64,000 nucleotides of DNA from Lysinibacillus pinottii (lineage in GTDB: Bacteria; Bacillota; Bacilli; Bacillales_A; Planococcaceae), in contig NZ_JANTOO010000017.1 of NCBI RefSeq assembly GCF_024753545.1, positions 7,522-71,521 on the forward strand, read 5' to 3'. The position numbers were made by a program, and so were the translations under genes. The notes below the pieces were generated by a model. The model was given only the letters and a program-made list of their open reading frames with translations. It was not told the DNA's origin and ran no database searches. Shown here piece after piece: positions 43,001-52,507 of this stretch; the stretch's first letter is position 1; each line of letters begins with the position of its first letter.

Positions 43001-44215
43001 ATGTCAGAAATTCGTTTTTTTCATATGGCAGATTTACATTTGGATAGTCCATTTAAGGGCTTATTTGGCTTACCTGAACACATTTTAAAGGAAATTCGAT
43101 CAAGTACCTTTGATGCTTTTGATAAAATTATTCAGAAGGCAATTCAGGAGCAGCCAGACTTTTTATTAATTGTCGGAGATATTTATGATGGTGAAAATCG
43201 CAGTTTACAAGCCCAAAGAAAATTTCAAGATGCAATGGAGAAACTTTTTCAACACAATATTCCTGTAATTATTAGCTACGGGAATCATGATCATTTAAAA
43301 GGAACTTGGACACGTTTTTCTTTACCAAGTAATGTTTATGAATTACCGGCTGAAACAAGTGTTGTCCAGTTGAAAATCCGTGGTCAGCAAGTCTGTATAT
43401 ACGGCTTCAGCTATAGTGAACGCCACCTGAAGGAGTCTGTTATTGATACGTTTCCAATCGCTCAAGATTCTCATGCAATTCATATTGGCATGTTGCATGG
43501 CAGTGAGGCTAGTGATACGTCACATGCTTTGTATGCGCCATTTACCAAACAGCAACTGCTTGAAAAGAATTATCATTATTGGGCGCTAGGGCATATTCAT
43601 AAACGACAACTGTTACATGAAAACCCTCCTATAGTTTATCCAGGCAATATTCAAAGTCGTCATCGTAAAGAACAAGGAATAAAAGGTTGCTATGATGTAA
43701 CTTTATCTCAAACAGCATGTGAATTAGATTTTATTCCTACCTCCGCTATTGTTTATACCACGATAGAGGTGGATTGTACAAATATCGTTCATGCTAATGA
43801 ATTACTTAAAAGATGTGAAGAAGCAATTGCTGTCAATCGTACTTCATGGGGAGCGGCGGTAGTTGAGCTTTATTTAAAAAATATTGATGAGCAAACAGAA
43901 GCATTGTTTGAGCATGCGACGGTGGACACTTGGCTGGATACCATTCGAGAGGCAGAAGAGGGTATTGAGCCAATGTGTTGGGTACAAAAAATGGTGTTAC
44001 AAAAACCTTCGATTCATGGTGAATATTCTGCTGCTACGCAGTCAGTCGTAAGTTTAATGGAGCAATGGGATAGTAATGACTGGAAGGATATACTAAAAGA
44101 CTTATACCAGTATGCTGGTGGCGCTCGGCTGATTGAGCCTTTATCTGAAAAGGATATAAAGAATCTAACGCACAATGCACAGTCACTATTGGCGGAAGAA
44201 ATTCAAAGGGCGTGA
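43001..44215 (+). CDS. yhaO: YhaO metallophosphoesterase (SbcD/Mre11-like)
   Basis: 404 residues. Metal motifs of calcineurin-type nucleases in order: DLHLDSPF (about 11), GDIYD (about 58), GNHDH (about 90), GMLHG (about 157), GHIHK (about 196). The C-terminal half is an accessory domain. ATG 43001 with GGGGTGATTGG upstream. Overlaps or touches yhaN; the pair resembles SbcCD, acting on DNA ends, though the biochemical role of YhaON is less studied. Confidence 0.9.
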   Translation: MSEIRFFHMADLHLDSPFKGLFGLPEHILKEIRSSTFDAFDKIIQKAIQEQPDFLLIVGDIYDGENRSLQAQRKFQDAMEKLFQHNIPVIISYGNHDHLKGTWTRFSLPSNVYELPAETSVVQLKIRGQQVCIYGFSYSERHLKESVIDTFPIAQDSHAIHIGMLHGSEASDTSHALYAPFTKQQLLEKNYHYWALGHIHKRQLLHENPPIVYPGNIQSRHRKEQGIKGCYDVTLSQTACELDFIPTSAIVYTTIEVDCTNIVHANELLKRCEEAIAVNRTSWGAAVVELYLKNIDEQTEALFEHATVDTWLDTIREAEEGIEPMCWVQKMVLQKPSIHGEYSAATQSVVSLMEQWDSNDWKDILKDLYQYAGGARLIEPLSEKDIKNLTHNAQSLLAEEIQRA

Positions 44216-44220
44216 TGCAC

Positions 44221-47109
44221 ATGCTAACAATCAAAAAACTACAAATTTATGGCTTTGGTAAGCATGAAAACGTGACGATTCCCTTAAATGAAGGCGTTAC
44301 AATTTTTTATGGATTAAATGAGGCAGGAAAAACAACGATTCAGCAATTTGTTTTACAAATGCTCTTTGGCTTTCCAACAAGACAGCAGACACAGCGCAAA
44401 TATGAACCAAAAGCATCGACGAAATTCGGTGGTCAGCTGACACTATTACACCCTATTTATGGTTCATGCATTATTGAGCGTGTGAAAGGCAAGGCTGCAG
44501 GTGATGTTACTGTTTATCTTGAAGATGGTACAACAGGACAGGAGGAGCTGTTAGCTAAGCTTTTATATGGCTATTCTAGAGCATCCTTTGAATCCATTTT
44601 TTCCTTTTCATTGCATGAGCTTCAGGGCATTGAAAAAATGTCTGAGGAGGAACTAACACATCTTCTCCTCTCCTCTGGTACAACAGGTATCCAGCACTTG
44701 TCTGCTCTTGAGAAAAAAATGGATAAAGAGGCCAATGAGCTATTTAAGAAGACAGGTAAAGTTCCAGTAATCAATCAAAAAATTGAGCAGTTAAAGCAAC
44801 TCGAGCGAATGATTAGACACGAGCAAGGTAAGATCCAAACATTTGAGAATAAATTACAACAATTGCAACTTCTTGAGCAAAACCTTGAGAAACTTTATGC
44901 CACTCAAAAAAAGCAACAACAACAATGGCAATACTTAACGGTTCAAAAGCAGGCCTTGCCTCTTATCAAGCAACAACAGATGTTGCAGCAAGCATTAGGT
45001 AATGATCCGCATGTTCAATTTCCAGCAGAAGGTGTAAGACGATATGAACAAGTAAAGGACCGACTTTTACATGAAAGTCAGCAGTTGCTGCAATTAAAAG
45101 AACAATATCAATTGCTACAGGACAAAGTGCTCGCGACAGTGAATGAGCAAACTGTAAATGAAATGGGCCGCCTTATGCAAAAAGAGGCAACATGGCATCA
45201 GCTGATCGTGAAGGAGAAAAACTTACGGGATGATCTCTTTATGCTTGAGCAAGAAATAGATGCGCAGTTTCGTTTATTAGGTGTGCAAGAAAAAGAGGCA
45301 CAGAACATTCTTCTTGGAGAAACAGTATCCTTACAGCAGGAACAGCAATTTCAACAGCAATTAAAAAGGCTGGAGGAGGCGGAGGATGAGCTAAAGTTTC
45401 ATTTACATTCGCTAGAGCAAGTCCATCAAGCATTAGATGCCATAACGCAACAAAAGCAAAGGCTAAAGCAGGAGTCATTAACAAAGGAAGAAGAACATAT
45501 TTTAGCACAGTGGCCTCAACAAAAGCGGAGGCTAGAGCAATTGCGTGCTGCCAAATCGCAACGGACTAAACAAAGGCAGCCTAATTATTTTTCCTTGATG
45601 ATTTTATTAATTGGTTTATTATCATTTGTTTATGGGATATTCCAAAAAAATGTGGCAGTGGCCATTATTGGTGCTATTTTGACCATCATAACCATTTGGT
45701 TGATAAAGTTTGTTAGACCAGCAACGGAGACGTCCGATAAAGAAAATAGTCACCTCTTACGACAATTAGAGCAGGATGAAATGACTGTACAAACTATACT
45801 CCTAAAGAAACAAAGATTGGAGGATCGTTGGTTACATGTCCATGAACAGCAAAGTGAGAAGGAGCAACAATATGCTCAATTGGAATATAAAATTCAACAA
45901 GCGGAGCTGGAGAGTGAAGAAACTACGCAGTCATTGCAGCAATTTTTAAAACGCTATCGATTACAAGGTACGATAGCTAGAACGTTAATGCCCGAATTAT
46001 TTATGCGTATACGAAGTGTTCAAGAATTGGCGGTTAAAAGGGAGGGCTCAATAAGCCTTTTGCAAGAAGTTCAGGATGAAAAGAACAGCCTTTATGAACA
46101 GCTTCAACTAGTATTAAATGAAAATTATAATGAACATGAAATATATATGTATCTACGAACAGCCTATCTGGACGCACAGCAACAGCAACAGCAAGTGCAG
46201 CAAGCACAAGCTCAGCTAGCTGACATCAAGATTAAGCTACAAAGTGGACAAACACGAATAGATCGTTATACAGCTGATATGATGCAGCTATTGAACGAAG
46301 CGGAGGTGCAAAACGAGCAAGCTTTTTATGAGAGATATGAGCAATTTGAGCATCAAAGAAAAATAATGACAGAGCTTCAAACGGTTCAGGCTCAAATAGC
46401 CTCGTTGGATTTATCTGAAAATGTTGGTTTAAAAGAGGACTCTGTTATCGAGGATATGCGGGTTTTAGAGCAGGAGCAAGCTTCTTTGCAAATGGATATA
46501 GACCGATGTCTTGAACATCGTGCTGCATTGCAAATTGAAAAAGAACAGCTATTAAATGATGAAAAATATGGCCAACTACTTCAAGAGTTTGAGCAGGAAA
46601 AATCGGAGTTACAGCAAATGATTGAGCATTGGGCAACGAAAAAGGCTGTGGCGACTGCTATTCATGAAACATTATTTCGTCTTCGGGAAGAAAAATTACC
46701 ACATGTTTTATCGAAGGTTAATGCAATATTCCAATTACTTACAGGAGGGCGCTACGTTCAACTTACGATTCACGACGAAGGCTACTTTATGGCGCAAGAT
46801 GTGGCGGGAATCCGTTATCAAATGGTTGAATTATCGCAGGCAACTAAGGAGCAAGCCTACATTGCATTACGTCTGGCACTTGCACAAACGTTGATAACCT
46901 CTGCGCCATTCCCGATTATTATGGACGATCCGTTTGTCCATTTTGATCGAAACCGTACAGACAAAATGGTACAATTAATGAAAGAAGTAGGATATGAACG
47001 TCAAATTTTATATTTTACTTGCCATGATGAAATGCTCAAACATTGGCCAAAAGAGCAAATTATAGATGTAGGAGCACTAGCAAATGAAAGGGGAGTGGCG
47101 TCAACATGA
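44221..47109 (+). CDS. yhaN: YhaN SMC-like ATPase (SbcC-related)
   Basis: About 962 residues. Walker A GLNEAGKTT near the N-terminus, two long coiled coils (about 175-470 and 545-860), and a pair of hydrophobic spans in the middle (about 465-505: SLMILLIGLLSFVYG, AVAIIGAILTIITIWLI) characteristic of YhaN and absent from SbcC. Signature LSQATKEQAYIALRLAL and Walker B PIIMDDPFVHFD are at the C-terminus. It may be a membrane-tethered DNA repair ATPase. In-frame starts at 44212, 44215 and 44221 are possible; AAAGGG is best spaced for 44221. Stop overlaps yhaM ATG (ATGA). Confidence 0.9.
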   Translation: MLTIKKLQIYGFGKHENVTIPLNEGVTIFYGLNEAGKTTIQQFVLQMLFGFPTRQQTQRKYEPKASTKFGGQLTLLHPIYGSCIIERVKGKAAGDVTVYLEDGTTGQEELLAKLLYGYSRASFESIFSFSLHELQGIEKMSEEELTHLLLSSGTTGIQHLSALEKKMDKEANELFKKTGKVPVINQKIEQLKQLERMIRHEQGKIQTFENKLQQLQLLEQNLEKLYATQKKQQQQWQYLTVQKQALPLIKQQQMLQQALGNDPHVQFPAEGVRRYEQVKDRLLHESQQLLQLKEQYQLLQDKVLATVNEQTVNEMGRLMQKEATWHQLIVKEKNLRDDLFMLEQEIDAQFRLLGVQEKEAQNILLGETVSLQQEQQFQQQLKRLEEAEDELKFHLHSLEQVHQALDAITQQKQRLKQESLTKEEEHILAQWPQQKRRLEQLRAAKSQRTKQRQPNYFSLMILLIGLLSFVYGIFQKNVAVAIIGAILTIITIWLIKFVRPATETSDKENSHLLRQLEQDEMTVQTILLKKQRLEDRWLHVHEQQSEKEQQYAQLEYKIQQAELESEETTQSLQQFLKRYRLQGTIARTLMPELFMRIRSVQELAVKREGSISLLQEVQDEKNSLYEQLQLVLNENYNEHEIYMYLRTAYLDAQQQQQQVQQAQAQLADIKIKLQSGQTRIDRYTADMMQLLNEAEVQNEQAFYERYEQFEHQRKIMTELQTVQAQIASLDLSENVGLKEDSVIEDMRVLEQEQASLQMDIDRCLEHRAALQIEKEQLLNDEKYGQLLQEFEQEKSELQQMIEHWATKKAVATAIHETLFRLREEKLPHVLSKVNAIFQLLTGGRYVQLTIHDEGYFMAQDVAGIRYQMVELSQATKEQAYIALRLALAQTLITSAPFPIIMDDPFVHFDRNRTDKMVQLMKEVGYERQILYFTCHDEMLKHWPKEQIIDVGALANERGVAST

Positions 47110-48044
47110 AAGGAATTACAACGCTTCAGGTTGGAGAATCAGTGGATCAATATTTATTAATTAAACAAGCGACAAAAGGAGTTACTACTGTTGGGAAGCC
47201 ATTTATGTCGCTAATATTACAAGATAAAAGTGGAGATATTGAGGCTAAGCTTTGGGATACAAATGAAGATCATGAAAAGATGTATCATGCTGAAGCCATT
47301 GTACGTGTCGGTGGAGAAATTCACGACTATAGAGGGAAAAATCAATTGCGTATCAAAGCTATTCGTGTGGCAAAGCCAGAAGAAGGAGTTGCCATTCATG
47401 ATTTAGTACCCTCCTCTGCAACACCAAAGGAACAACTTTTTGAAGAATTAAATCAATTTTTCTTTGATATTAAAAATCCAAATATTTCACGTATTACGAG
47501 AGCGGCCATTAAAAAACACCAGGATGCCATTTTAGTGTTCCCAGCGGCTACTAAAAATCATCATGATTATGCTTCTGGCTTATTAGATCATATGGTGTCT
47601 ATGCTAAAACTAGGTAAGGCCATTGCTGATTTATATCCGACTCTTAATCGAGATCTATTATATGCAGGTATTATTTTGCACGATATTGGAAAAGTGGTGG
47701 AGCTGTCTGGACCAGTTGCCACGACGTACACAGTGGAGGGAAACCTTTTAGGACATATTACGATAATGGTGAATGAAATTGCTAAGATTGCTAATGAACT
47801 AGAAATTGAAGGTGAAGAAGTGATGCTTTTGCAGCATATGGTTTTATCTCACCATGGCAAAGAAGAGTGGGGTAGTCCGAAAAAGCCGATGGTTCAAGAA
47901 GCAGAAATTTTACATTATATTGATAACATCGATGCTAAGATGAATATGCTAACTAGAGCATTAGGTAAAACAGCACCTGGTGAATTTACAGAGCGACTAT
48001 TCCCTCTGGATAATCGATCATTTTATAAGCCTACTATCGATTGA
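47106..48044 (+). CDS. yhaM: 3'-5' exoribonuclease YhaM
   Basis: 312 residues; trims RNA (and DNA) 3' ends, found in many Firmicutes. An N-terminal OB-fold (about 15-95: GKPFMSLILQDKSGDIEAKLW) precedes an HD domain (about 155-280: YASGLLDHMVSM, ILHDIGKVVELSG). ATGA overlap with yhaN gives translational coupling in the yhaO-yhaN-yhaM operon. Full length relative to B. subtilis (314 residues). Confidence 0.95.
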   Translation: MKGITTLQVGESVDQYLLIKQATKGVTTVGKPFMSLILQDKSGDIEAKLWDTNEDHEKMYHAEAIVRVGGEIHDYRGKNQLRIKAIRVAKPEEGVAIHDLVPSSATPKEQLFEELNQFFFDIKNPNISRITRAAIKKHQDAILVFPAATKNHHDYASGLLDHMVSMLKLGKAIADLYPTLNRDLLYAGIILHDIGKVVELSGPVATTYTVEGNLLGHITIMVNEIAKIANELEIEGEEVMLLQHMVLSHHGKEEWGSPKKPMVQEAEILHYIDNIDAKMNMLTRALGKTAPGEFTERLFPLDNRSFYKPTID

Positions 48045-48190
48045 AGTAAAAAGGGGTTACATAAATGTAACTTGTTGTGTTAAAGGAAATGATTAGAGTT
48101 GTTTTTGGTATTAAAAAGTTTACTTAAAGAAATGTGAAAAAAGTAGACAGTTTAATAAAAATAGTTTTGCAAATTAATAGGAGAATTAAG

Positions 48191-48221
48191 TGACTTCGGT
48201 ATGCTCCCGAAGTCATTTTTT
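48191..48221 (+). terminator. Terminator of the yhaONM operon
   Basis: TGACTTCGG/CCGAAGTCA stem followed by TTTTTT, 147 bases after the yhaM stop. Confidence 0.8.
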
Positions 48222-48295
48222 AGTGGCATTGCTCTATAGATCTTAGTATATCGGTCTACCATCTTCAAGTGCTACTAAATTATTGTGCGCAGGAA

Positions 48296-48339
48296 CAAAA
48301 AAACCGAATAGGTCCACTTTTTAGTGTCCACTATTCGGT
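48296..48339 (-). terminator. Nested hairpin terminator
   Basis: Outer stem ACCGAATAG/CTATTCGGT encloses an inner CACT/AGTG stem with loop TTTT; U tract on the minus strand. Follows the small secreted protein gene. Confidence 0.7.
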
Positions 48340-48388
48340 ACATCTCAATAATTGTAAGTCGACCTTTTTATTTTAAAAAAGGAAAGAA

Positions 48389-48706
48389 TTATGGCTTAGT
48401 TACAAGCCCTTCGTACCAGGCTATTGTCATATTTGTGTTTGCGTCGTAATAACTTGTCTGTAGATAAAGTATACCAGAACCTAAAGAACTATTATGGTTG
48501 ATGTACGAAGGACTAGGGTAACGGCCTGCCCACTCCATTTTTAATCGTAAAGTATACGTGCTTGAATAAGGTGTAATTGTGTTTTCTACAGTGCTTGTAC
48601 TAGGCGTAATTTTTACTTGGCTTGCTTCTGCTGAAGGCATAATAGCTCCTGAAAATAAAAAAGTGGTAGTAGCTAAAATACTAGCAAATAATTTTCCTTT
48701 TTTCAT
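48389..48706 (-). CDS. Small secreted hypothetical protein
   Basis: 105 residues with a signal peptide (KKGKLFASILATTTFLFSG), probable cleavage after AEA (about residue 28). The mature ~77 residues are Ser/Thr/Tyr rich (TITPYSSTYTLRLKMEWAG) and end YEGLVTKP. AAGGAG ribosome site at about 11 bases. No known domain. Placed in an otherwise decayed stretch. Confidence 0.7.
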   Translation of the reverse strand: MKKGKLFASILATTTFLFSGAIMPSAEASQVKITPSTSTVENTITPYSSTYTLRLKMEWAGRYPSPSYINHNSSLGSGILYLQTSYYDANTNMTIAWYEGLVTKP

Positions 48707-49328
48707 AAATGAAACAACTCCTTATAATATTTAAATTGAATGGTAGTTAAAAATTATCTCGTCATGGTACAAAAAACATACTTATAAATTTGAAATTTAT
48801 GTAATAAATAGATAAAAATTTAACTACTTTATTATTATAACATATAAATAATAATATGGGAATATTAACTAGTGAATGATTTTGTCTCTTCTACCATAGG
48901 CTTCATTTAGTCAATCAATTACGTATGAATCTTACTTACTTTTCGTACATTTCGATAAGATGGGGCAGTTTCCACAAATAGATAGAGTAGATGTATAGGT
49001 GATTGTCTGAAAAAATTAGTTAGAGCCTTGCCTGCGAAGGAGTGCATCTGAAATAGAAATCAACGGTCGTACAATTAAAAAAAGAAAAAGACTGTAAAAA
49101 ACTCTAAGAAATTTGAGTTGAAAGGCCCCTAAATTGTTAGACACCAAATCTAGATGGATCAGTTGAAATGCTTGAAGAGCGCAATTAAACTACTCGAAAT
49201 GGAGACTTATTAAAAAAAGTTGAATGTGAAAGTCTATACGACATTACTTGCAAATATTGGGAATTTAAGCGCTTTGAAAAAGAATCGGATGCTTATATTC
49301 ATACAAACATATGAATGCAAAATTAAAA
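48707..49328. other. Gene-poor region with possible IS3-type transposase remnant
   Basis: About 620 bases before the prsA terminator. At about 49154-49231 the plus strand reads MDQLKCLKSAIKLLEMETY, stop, KKLNV, resembling the EMENAYLKKLNAL heptad region of IS3-family OrfA. The similarity is short and broken by a stop. A 64-codon frame from 49220 continues it without ribosome site. The rest is AT-rich with no clear signal. Confidence 0.3.
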
Positions 49329-49361
49329 GACCTGAGTCCGATACAATTCTGGACTCAGATC
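49329..49361 (-). terminator. Terminator of prsA
   Basis: CTGAGTCC/GGACTCAG stem, 11-base loop; U-rich tail on the minus strand. Confidence 0.75.
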
Positions 49362-49410
49362 TTAGAAGTTGCTTAAATTATTTGTTTAATTTTTTTGGTC
49401 AAATCAATTA

Positions 49411-50370
49411 CTAATTAGATTCTTTGTCAGTATCTTCAGCTTTGTCTTCACTTTCAGCTTTTTTAGCTGCTTCTTCTGTTGCTTTGGCTTGCTCTTCACT
49501 TGTAGTTGTAAAGAATTCTAGTGATTGTTTTAAATTTTTATCAGGAGTTCTAACGTTCGCATCTTTCGCCATTTTTGCAATGATGTCTTTTAAAATCACT
49601 TGATCTTCACCTGTTTGTTTTAATTTGCCAAGCATTGCCGTACGAATGTTTTCTTCTTCGTCCTTGAATGAGCCCACATCTTTCACATCACGCTTGTCCG
49701 TAATTTCGATAACGTGGTAACCAAAGCTCGTTTGAACAGGTTCACTTAATGTATTTAATTCAAGTGCATAAGCAGCATCGTTAAACTCATCAACCATCGA
49801 TCCGACAGAGAACCACCCAAGCTCTCCACCTTTTTCTGCAGAACCTGTATCTGTAGAGTACTCTTTTGCTACATCAGCAAATTTTGCGCCACCTTTAATT
49901 TTTGCAATGACTTCTTTCGCTGTTTTCTCATCTGCTACTAAAATATGACGACCATTTAATTCGGTTTTCATTTGCTCATAGTATTTTTTTACATCTTCTT
50001 CTTTAATAGCTTGATCTTTTAATGCTTTTTCTTGAAGAAGTTGAACACGTAATGAATCTTTAAAGCCTTCTTCCGTTAAGCCGCTTTCAGCAAGTGCTTG
50101 TGAAAAGCTATCTCCAAACTGAGAGGCAGTTACATCATAAGCCTCTTTAAATTCTTTGTCTGTTACTTCATATTTGTCCGATAATACTTTTTCAGTCACC
50201 ATTTGTTGTAATACATATGGGCCTGTTAAGCTTTTCGCTTTTTCATTAAAATCAGCTACTGAAATATCGCCCACTTTAGAAGTCACGATTGCTTTGCTAT
50301 CTCCGCCGCTACACGCACCAAGCGCTAAAACAGAAGCAGCTAAAGTTAAAGATAAAACTGTCTTTTTCAT
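49411..50370 (-). CDS. prsA: PrsA foldase lipoprotein
   Basis: 319-residue membrane-anchored peptidyl-prolyl isomerase helping exported proteins fold. Lipobox ALGACSGG with Cys20. Domain order: N-terminal chaperone segment (about 22-135), parvulin domain (about 135-230: GRHILVADEKTAKEVI, GSAEKGGELGWFSVGSMVDE, FGYHVIEITD), C-terminal helical tail rich in Glu/Lys/Ala. Next to scoC and DUF3267 as in B. subtilis, though with two tiny genes inserted. Confidence 0.96.
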   Translation of the reverse strand: MKKTVLSLTLAASVLALGACSGGDSKAIVTSKVGDISVADFNEKAKSLTGPYVLQQMVTEKVLSDKYEVTDKEFKEAYDVTASQFGDSFSQALAESGLTEEGFKDSLRVQLLQEKALKDQAIKEEDVKKYYEQMKTELNGRHILVADEKTAKEVIAKIKGGAKFADVAKEYSTDTGSAEKGGELGWFSVGSMVDEFNDAAYALELNTLSEPVQTSFGYHVIEITDKRDVKDVGSFKDEEENIRTAMLGKLKQTGEDQVILKDIIAKMAKDANVRTPDKNLKQSLEFFTTTSEEQAKATEEAAKKAESEDKAEDTDKESN

Positions 50371-50513
50371 AGTGGATATTCTCTCCTAACATGGTTTCGT
50401 CCATTTTTTACTATAACATAAACGTTTTAAAAACAAAATGGTTCCCCCTTGAGTATTGCCTATATTTCAAATTTTGAAGCGCATAGGATATAGAAAAGAA
50501 AGGGGGTGAAGTT

Positions 50514-50618
50514 ATGGGCAACGGAGGATACGGTGGCGGTGGCTACGGCTCAGGCTTTGCTTTATTAGTTGTGTTATTTATTTTATTAATTATCGTTGGT
50601 GCAGCGTTCCTATACTAA
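50514..50618 (+). CDS. YjcZ-like tiny Gly-rich membrane protein
   Basis: 34 residues: Gly/Tyr-rich head MGNGGYGGGGYGSGF followed by a hydrophobic tail LLVVLFILLIIVGAAFLY. This layout is typical of YjcZ-family peptides of spore formers. AGGGGGTGA ribosome site seven bases before the ATG. Own terminator follows. A spore role is inferred. Confidence 0.75.
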   Translation: MGNGGYGGGGYGSGFALLVVLFILLIIVGAAFLY

Positions 50619-50632
50619 TTAATAAAACAGTG

Positions 50633-50666
50633 AAAAGCTAAGAGCTCTATTAACTCTTAGCTTTTC
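50633..50666. terminator. Terminator
   Basis: AAAAGCTAAGAG/CTCTTAGCTTTT stem with nine-base loop. Confidence 0.8.
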
Positions 50667-50796
50667 TTAACAATGTTAGTACTTCACGCCGCATGCCAAA
50701 GATCCAAGCCGTTAGTAATGGTTTGAACAAGTTGTTTAATGGGGACTCAACTTATCTTGTAGCGTGCGGACGTGAATGTATTTTACTTTTCGATTG

Positions 50797-50982
50797 TTAT
50801 ACTGCATATAAAATTTCAATATAAAATGAGACAAGTAAAATGGTAATAAGTATATTTATAGTTCGGAATATTTTTGGCTGGTTTTCTTCGGGAATTTCAC
50901 GTCGCATACATAGAGCATATGTCATACGGTTAATTTGAAATAAATAGAATACCGAGAATAGAACTACAATCATTAATAGCAA
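50797..50982 (-). CDS. 61-residue two-span membrane protein
   Basis: TTG 50982 with GGAGG seven bases upstream; the product has two hydrophobic spans (LMIVVLFSVFYLFQI and INILITILLVSFYIEIL) around a charged turn RREIPEENQPK. No family recognised. It follows the DUF3267 gene on the same strand and may be co-transcribed. Confidence 0.65.
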   Translation of the reverse strand: MLLMIVVLFSVFYLFQINRMTYALCMRREIPEENQPKIFRTINILITILLVSFYIEILYAV

Positions 50983-51052
50983 GTCTATTCCTCCCCTCTT
51001 TCAATAGTAATAGCATAACAAAGAACGCCATTAAAAAACAAGTACAAGCAAT

Positions 51053-51598
51053 TTAGTGAACAGTTGGTGGAACTAAAATCTCATAGCCCTTTGGTGTTTC
51101 TTCAATTTGTGAGTTTTTTGGTGAATTCAATAAATATTTCACGTAAAGTATATCAATTAAACATAGACTACAGTGATATGCTAACAGCAATGTACCGTAA
51201 TGTGTATAGGCTGGTAGTAGCCAAGTACCTATGATAATACTAGTATTGAGAACGATAAAAGGCGTAAGAAGTGCTAGTATATAGCGATTTTTGGATAATG
51301 GCTCATGAATACGCATGTGTACAACAGGAATTAGATAAAATTGCGTACGGACACGCAATTTAAGATGCTGTCGTAAATCGTACAGAGCTAAAAAGTGTAG
51401 AAACTTGTGAACCGGATAAAGTGTTAATACGGCTATTACAAAGAGCCAGAATAAATGATCGGTGTAGTGCTCTTCATTAAATAAATTAAACGTCACATAC
51501 GATACGGAAAAAACGGATAAAAAAGTAATAACACCCATTATAATAATACGCGTAGTGCCGTAATGATGTTCAAGATTTAAAATTTTCCAACAGTGCAT
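51053..51598 (-). CDS. DUF3267 membrane protein
   Basis: 181 residues with about four transmembrane helices. The motif PVHKFLHFLALYD contains an HxxxH that recalls zinc-protease families; the second typical pair is not clear. DUF3267 is of unknown function. In B. subtilis a gene of this kind also lies between prsA and hpr. No strong ribosome site; start not certain. Confidence 0.72.
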   Translation of the reverse strand: MHCWKILNLEHHYGTTRIIIMGVITFLSVFSVSYVTFNLFNEEHYTDHLFWLFVIAVLTLYPVHKFLHFLALYDLRQHLKLRVRTQFYLIPVVHMRIHEPLSKNRYILALLTPFIVLNTSIIIGTWLLPAYTHYGTLLLAYHCSLCLIDILYVKYLLNSPKNSQIEETPKGYEILVPPTVH

Positions 51599-51668
51599 AG
51601 TTTATTATCAACTCCGAAAATAGGAAGTGTCCTATTTAATGTAAATTGAATTGTCTTAGAATGCAAGA

Positions 51669-51710
51669 GAAAGGAGGTACTTCAGAAATATTTCTGAAAT
51701 ACCTCCTTTC
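51669..51710 (-). terminator. Two-part hairpin downstream of scoC
   Basis: GAAAGGAGGTA/TACCTCCTTTC outer and TCAGAA/TTCTGA inner stems. The minus-strand tail CTCTTGC is U-poor, so it could also be a processing or attenuation element ahead of the DUF3267 gene. Confidence 0.55.
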
Positions 51711-51773
51711 ACATAATTTATTCCTGCTAGCACAACAAGAATCCCCATGAAAATATCTGTACGATAGTTTTAT

Positions 51774-52337
51774 TTATCCTTTTACAGTTGGACGTTCTTC
51801 AAGCGTGTCAAAGGAATCACGAAAATGCTGGAAGGAGCGTTCAAAAATATCGATGAAATCCTCACCATAAATATTACGAATGACAGCCATTACGTCTAAA
51901 AAATCTGGGAAACGGCCATATAAGTCCTTTAAGGCCAATGATCCTTCTAATACAGAATGATAAGTATTATGGTAGTTTTTATTCATCTCTACAATGAGCT
52001 CTGTACCAGCTTCAGTTAGCTCAACATACGTATTGCGCTTATCATCATCTCGCTTTGAAAACTTAAGGAAGCCACGTTCTTCTAATTTTTTGGAGAAATT
52101 GAATGCTGTAGATACATGCATGACTCCAAACTTTGCTACATCCGAAATAGATGCCCCTTTTAAATGATAGGAAATCCACAGAATATGGTGTTCATTAATA
52201 TTTAAATCATAGGGTTTAATCCATTGTTGCCAATCTTTTTCAACCGCTTTCCATAGTGCTTTCGATAATTGCGCGATTCTTTGACTATAAAGCATAGCTT
52301 CTTTTTGTGTGTATAATTCCTCTGACAATACCATCAC
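51774..52337 (-). CDS. scoC: MarR-family transition-state regulator ScoC (Hpr)
   Basis: 187 residues. Winged helix at about 35-105; KDWQQWIKPYDLNINEHHIL and KFGVMHVSTAFNFSKKLEE match B. subtilis Hpr almost word for word, and the tail differs. ScoC represses protease, sporulation and peptide-transport genes during growth. Several in-frame starts lie within 10 bases (GTG 52337, ATG 52334, TTG 52328), with AGTAGGTGAT close by. Conserved next to yhaH. Confidence 0.93.
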   Translation of the reverse strand: MMVLSEELYTQKEAMLYSQRIAQLSKALWKAVEKDWQQWIKPYDLNINEHHILWISYHLKGASISDVAKFGVMHVSTAFNFSKKLEERGFLKFSKRDDDKRNTYVELTEAGTELIVEMNKNYHNTYHSVLEGSLALKDLYGRFPDFLDVMAVIRNIYGEDFIDIFERSFQHFRDSFDTLEERPTVKG

Positions 52338-52473
52338 CTACTGCTTTCTTTCACATTTTTAAAAATATTATAGCAGTAAAGAAAAAAAGTTTAAAGTTAG
52401 AAAAATTCAAAAATTGAAAAGTGGTTAAAAAATAATATTATAGCAATAGTTTTTGATGAAAAAATAGATAAGT

Positions 52474-52507
52474 AAGCTCCTAAAGAGGACTTTAGTCGCT
52501 TATTTTT
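52474..52507. terminator. Bidirectional terminator overlapping the yhaH end
   Basis: AAGC-CTAAAG/CTTTAG-GCTT with a two-base symmetric mismatch and TATTTTTTT on the plus strand. Confidence 0.6.

Larger units (their letters stand above)
48045..48388. other. Intergenic region with terminators only
   Basis: About 340 bases with no gene. It holds a short GTTACAT/ATGTAAC hairpin at 48056-48071 without T tract, then terminator hairpins listed separately. Confidence 0.5.

Noticed and set aside
45239..45508. 89-codon minus frame in yhaN
   Set aside because: Shadow of the coiled-coil coding region.
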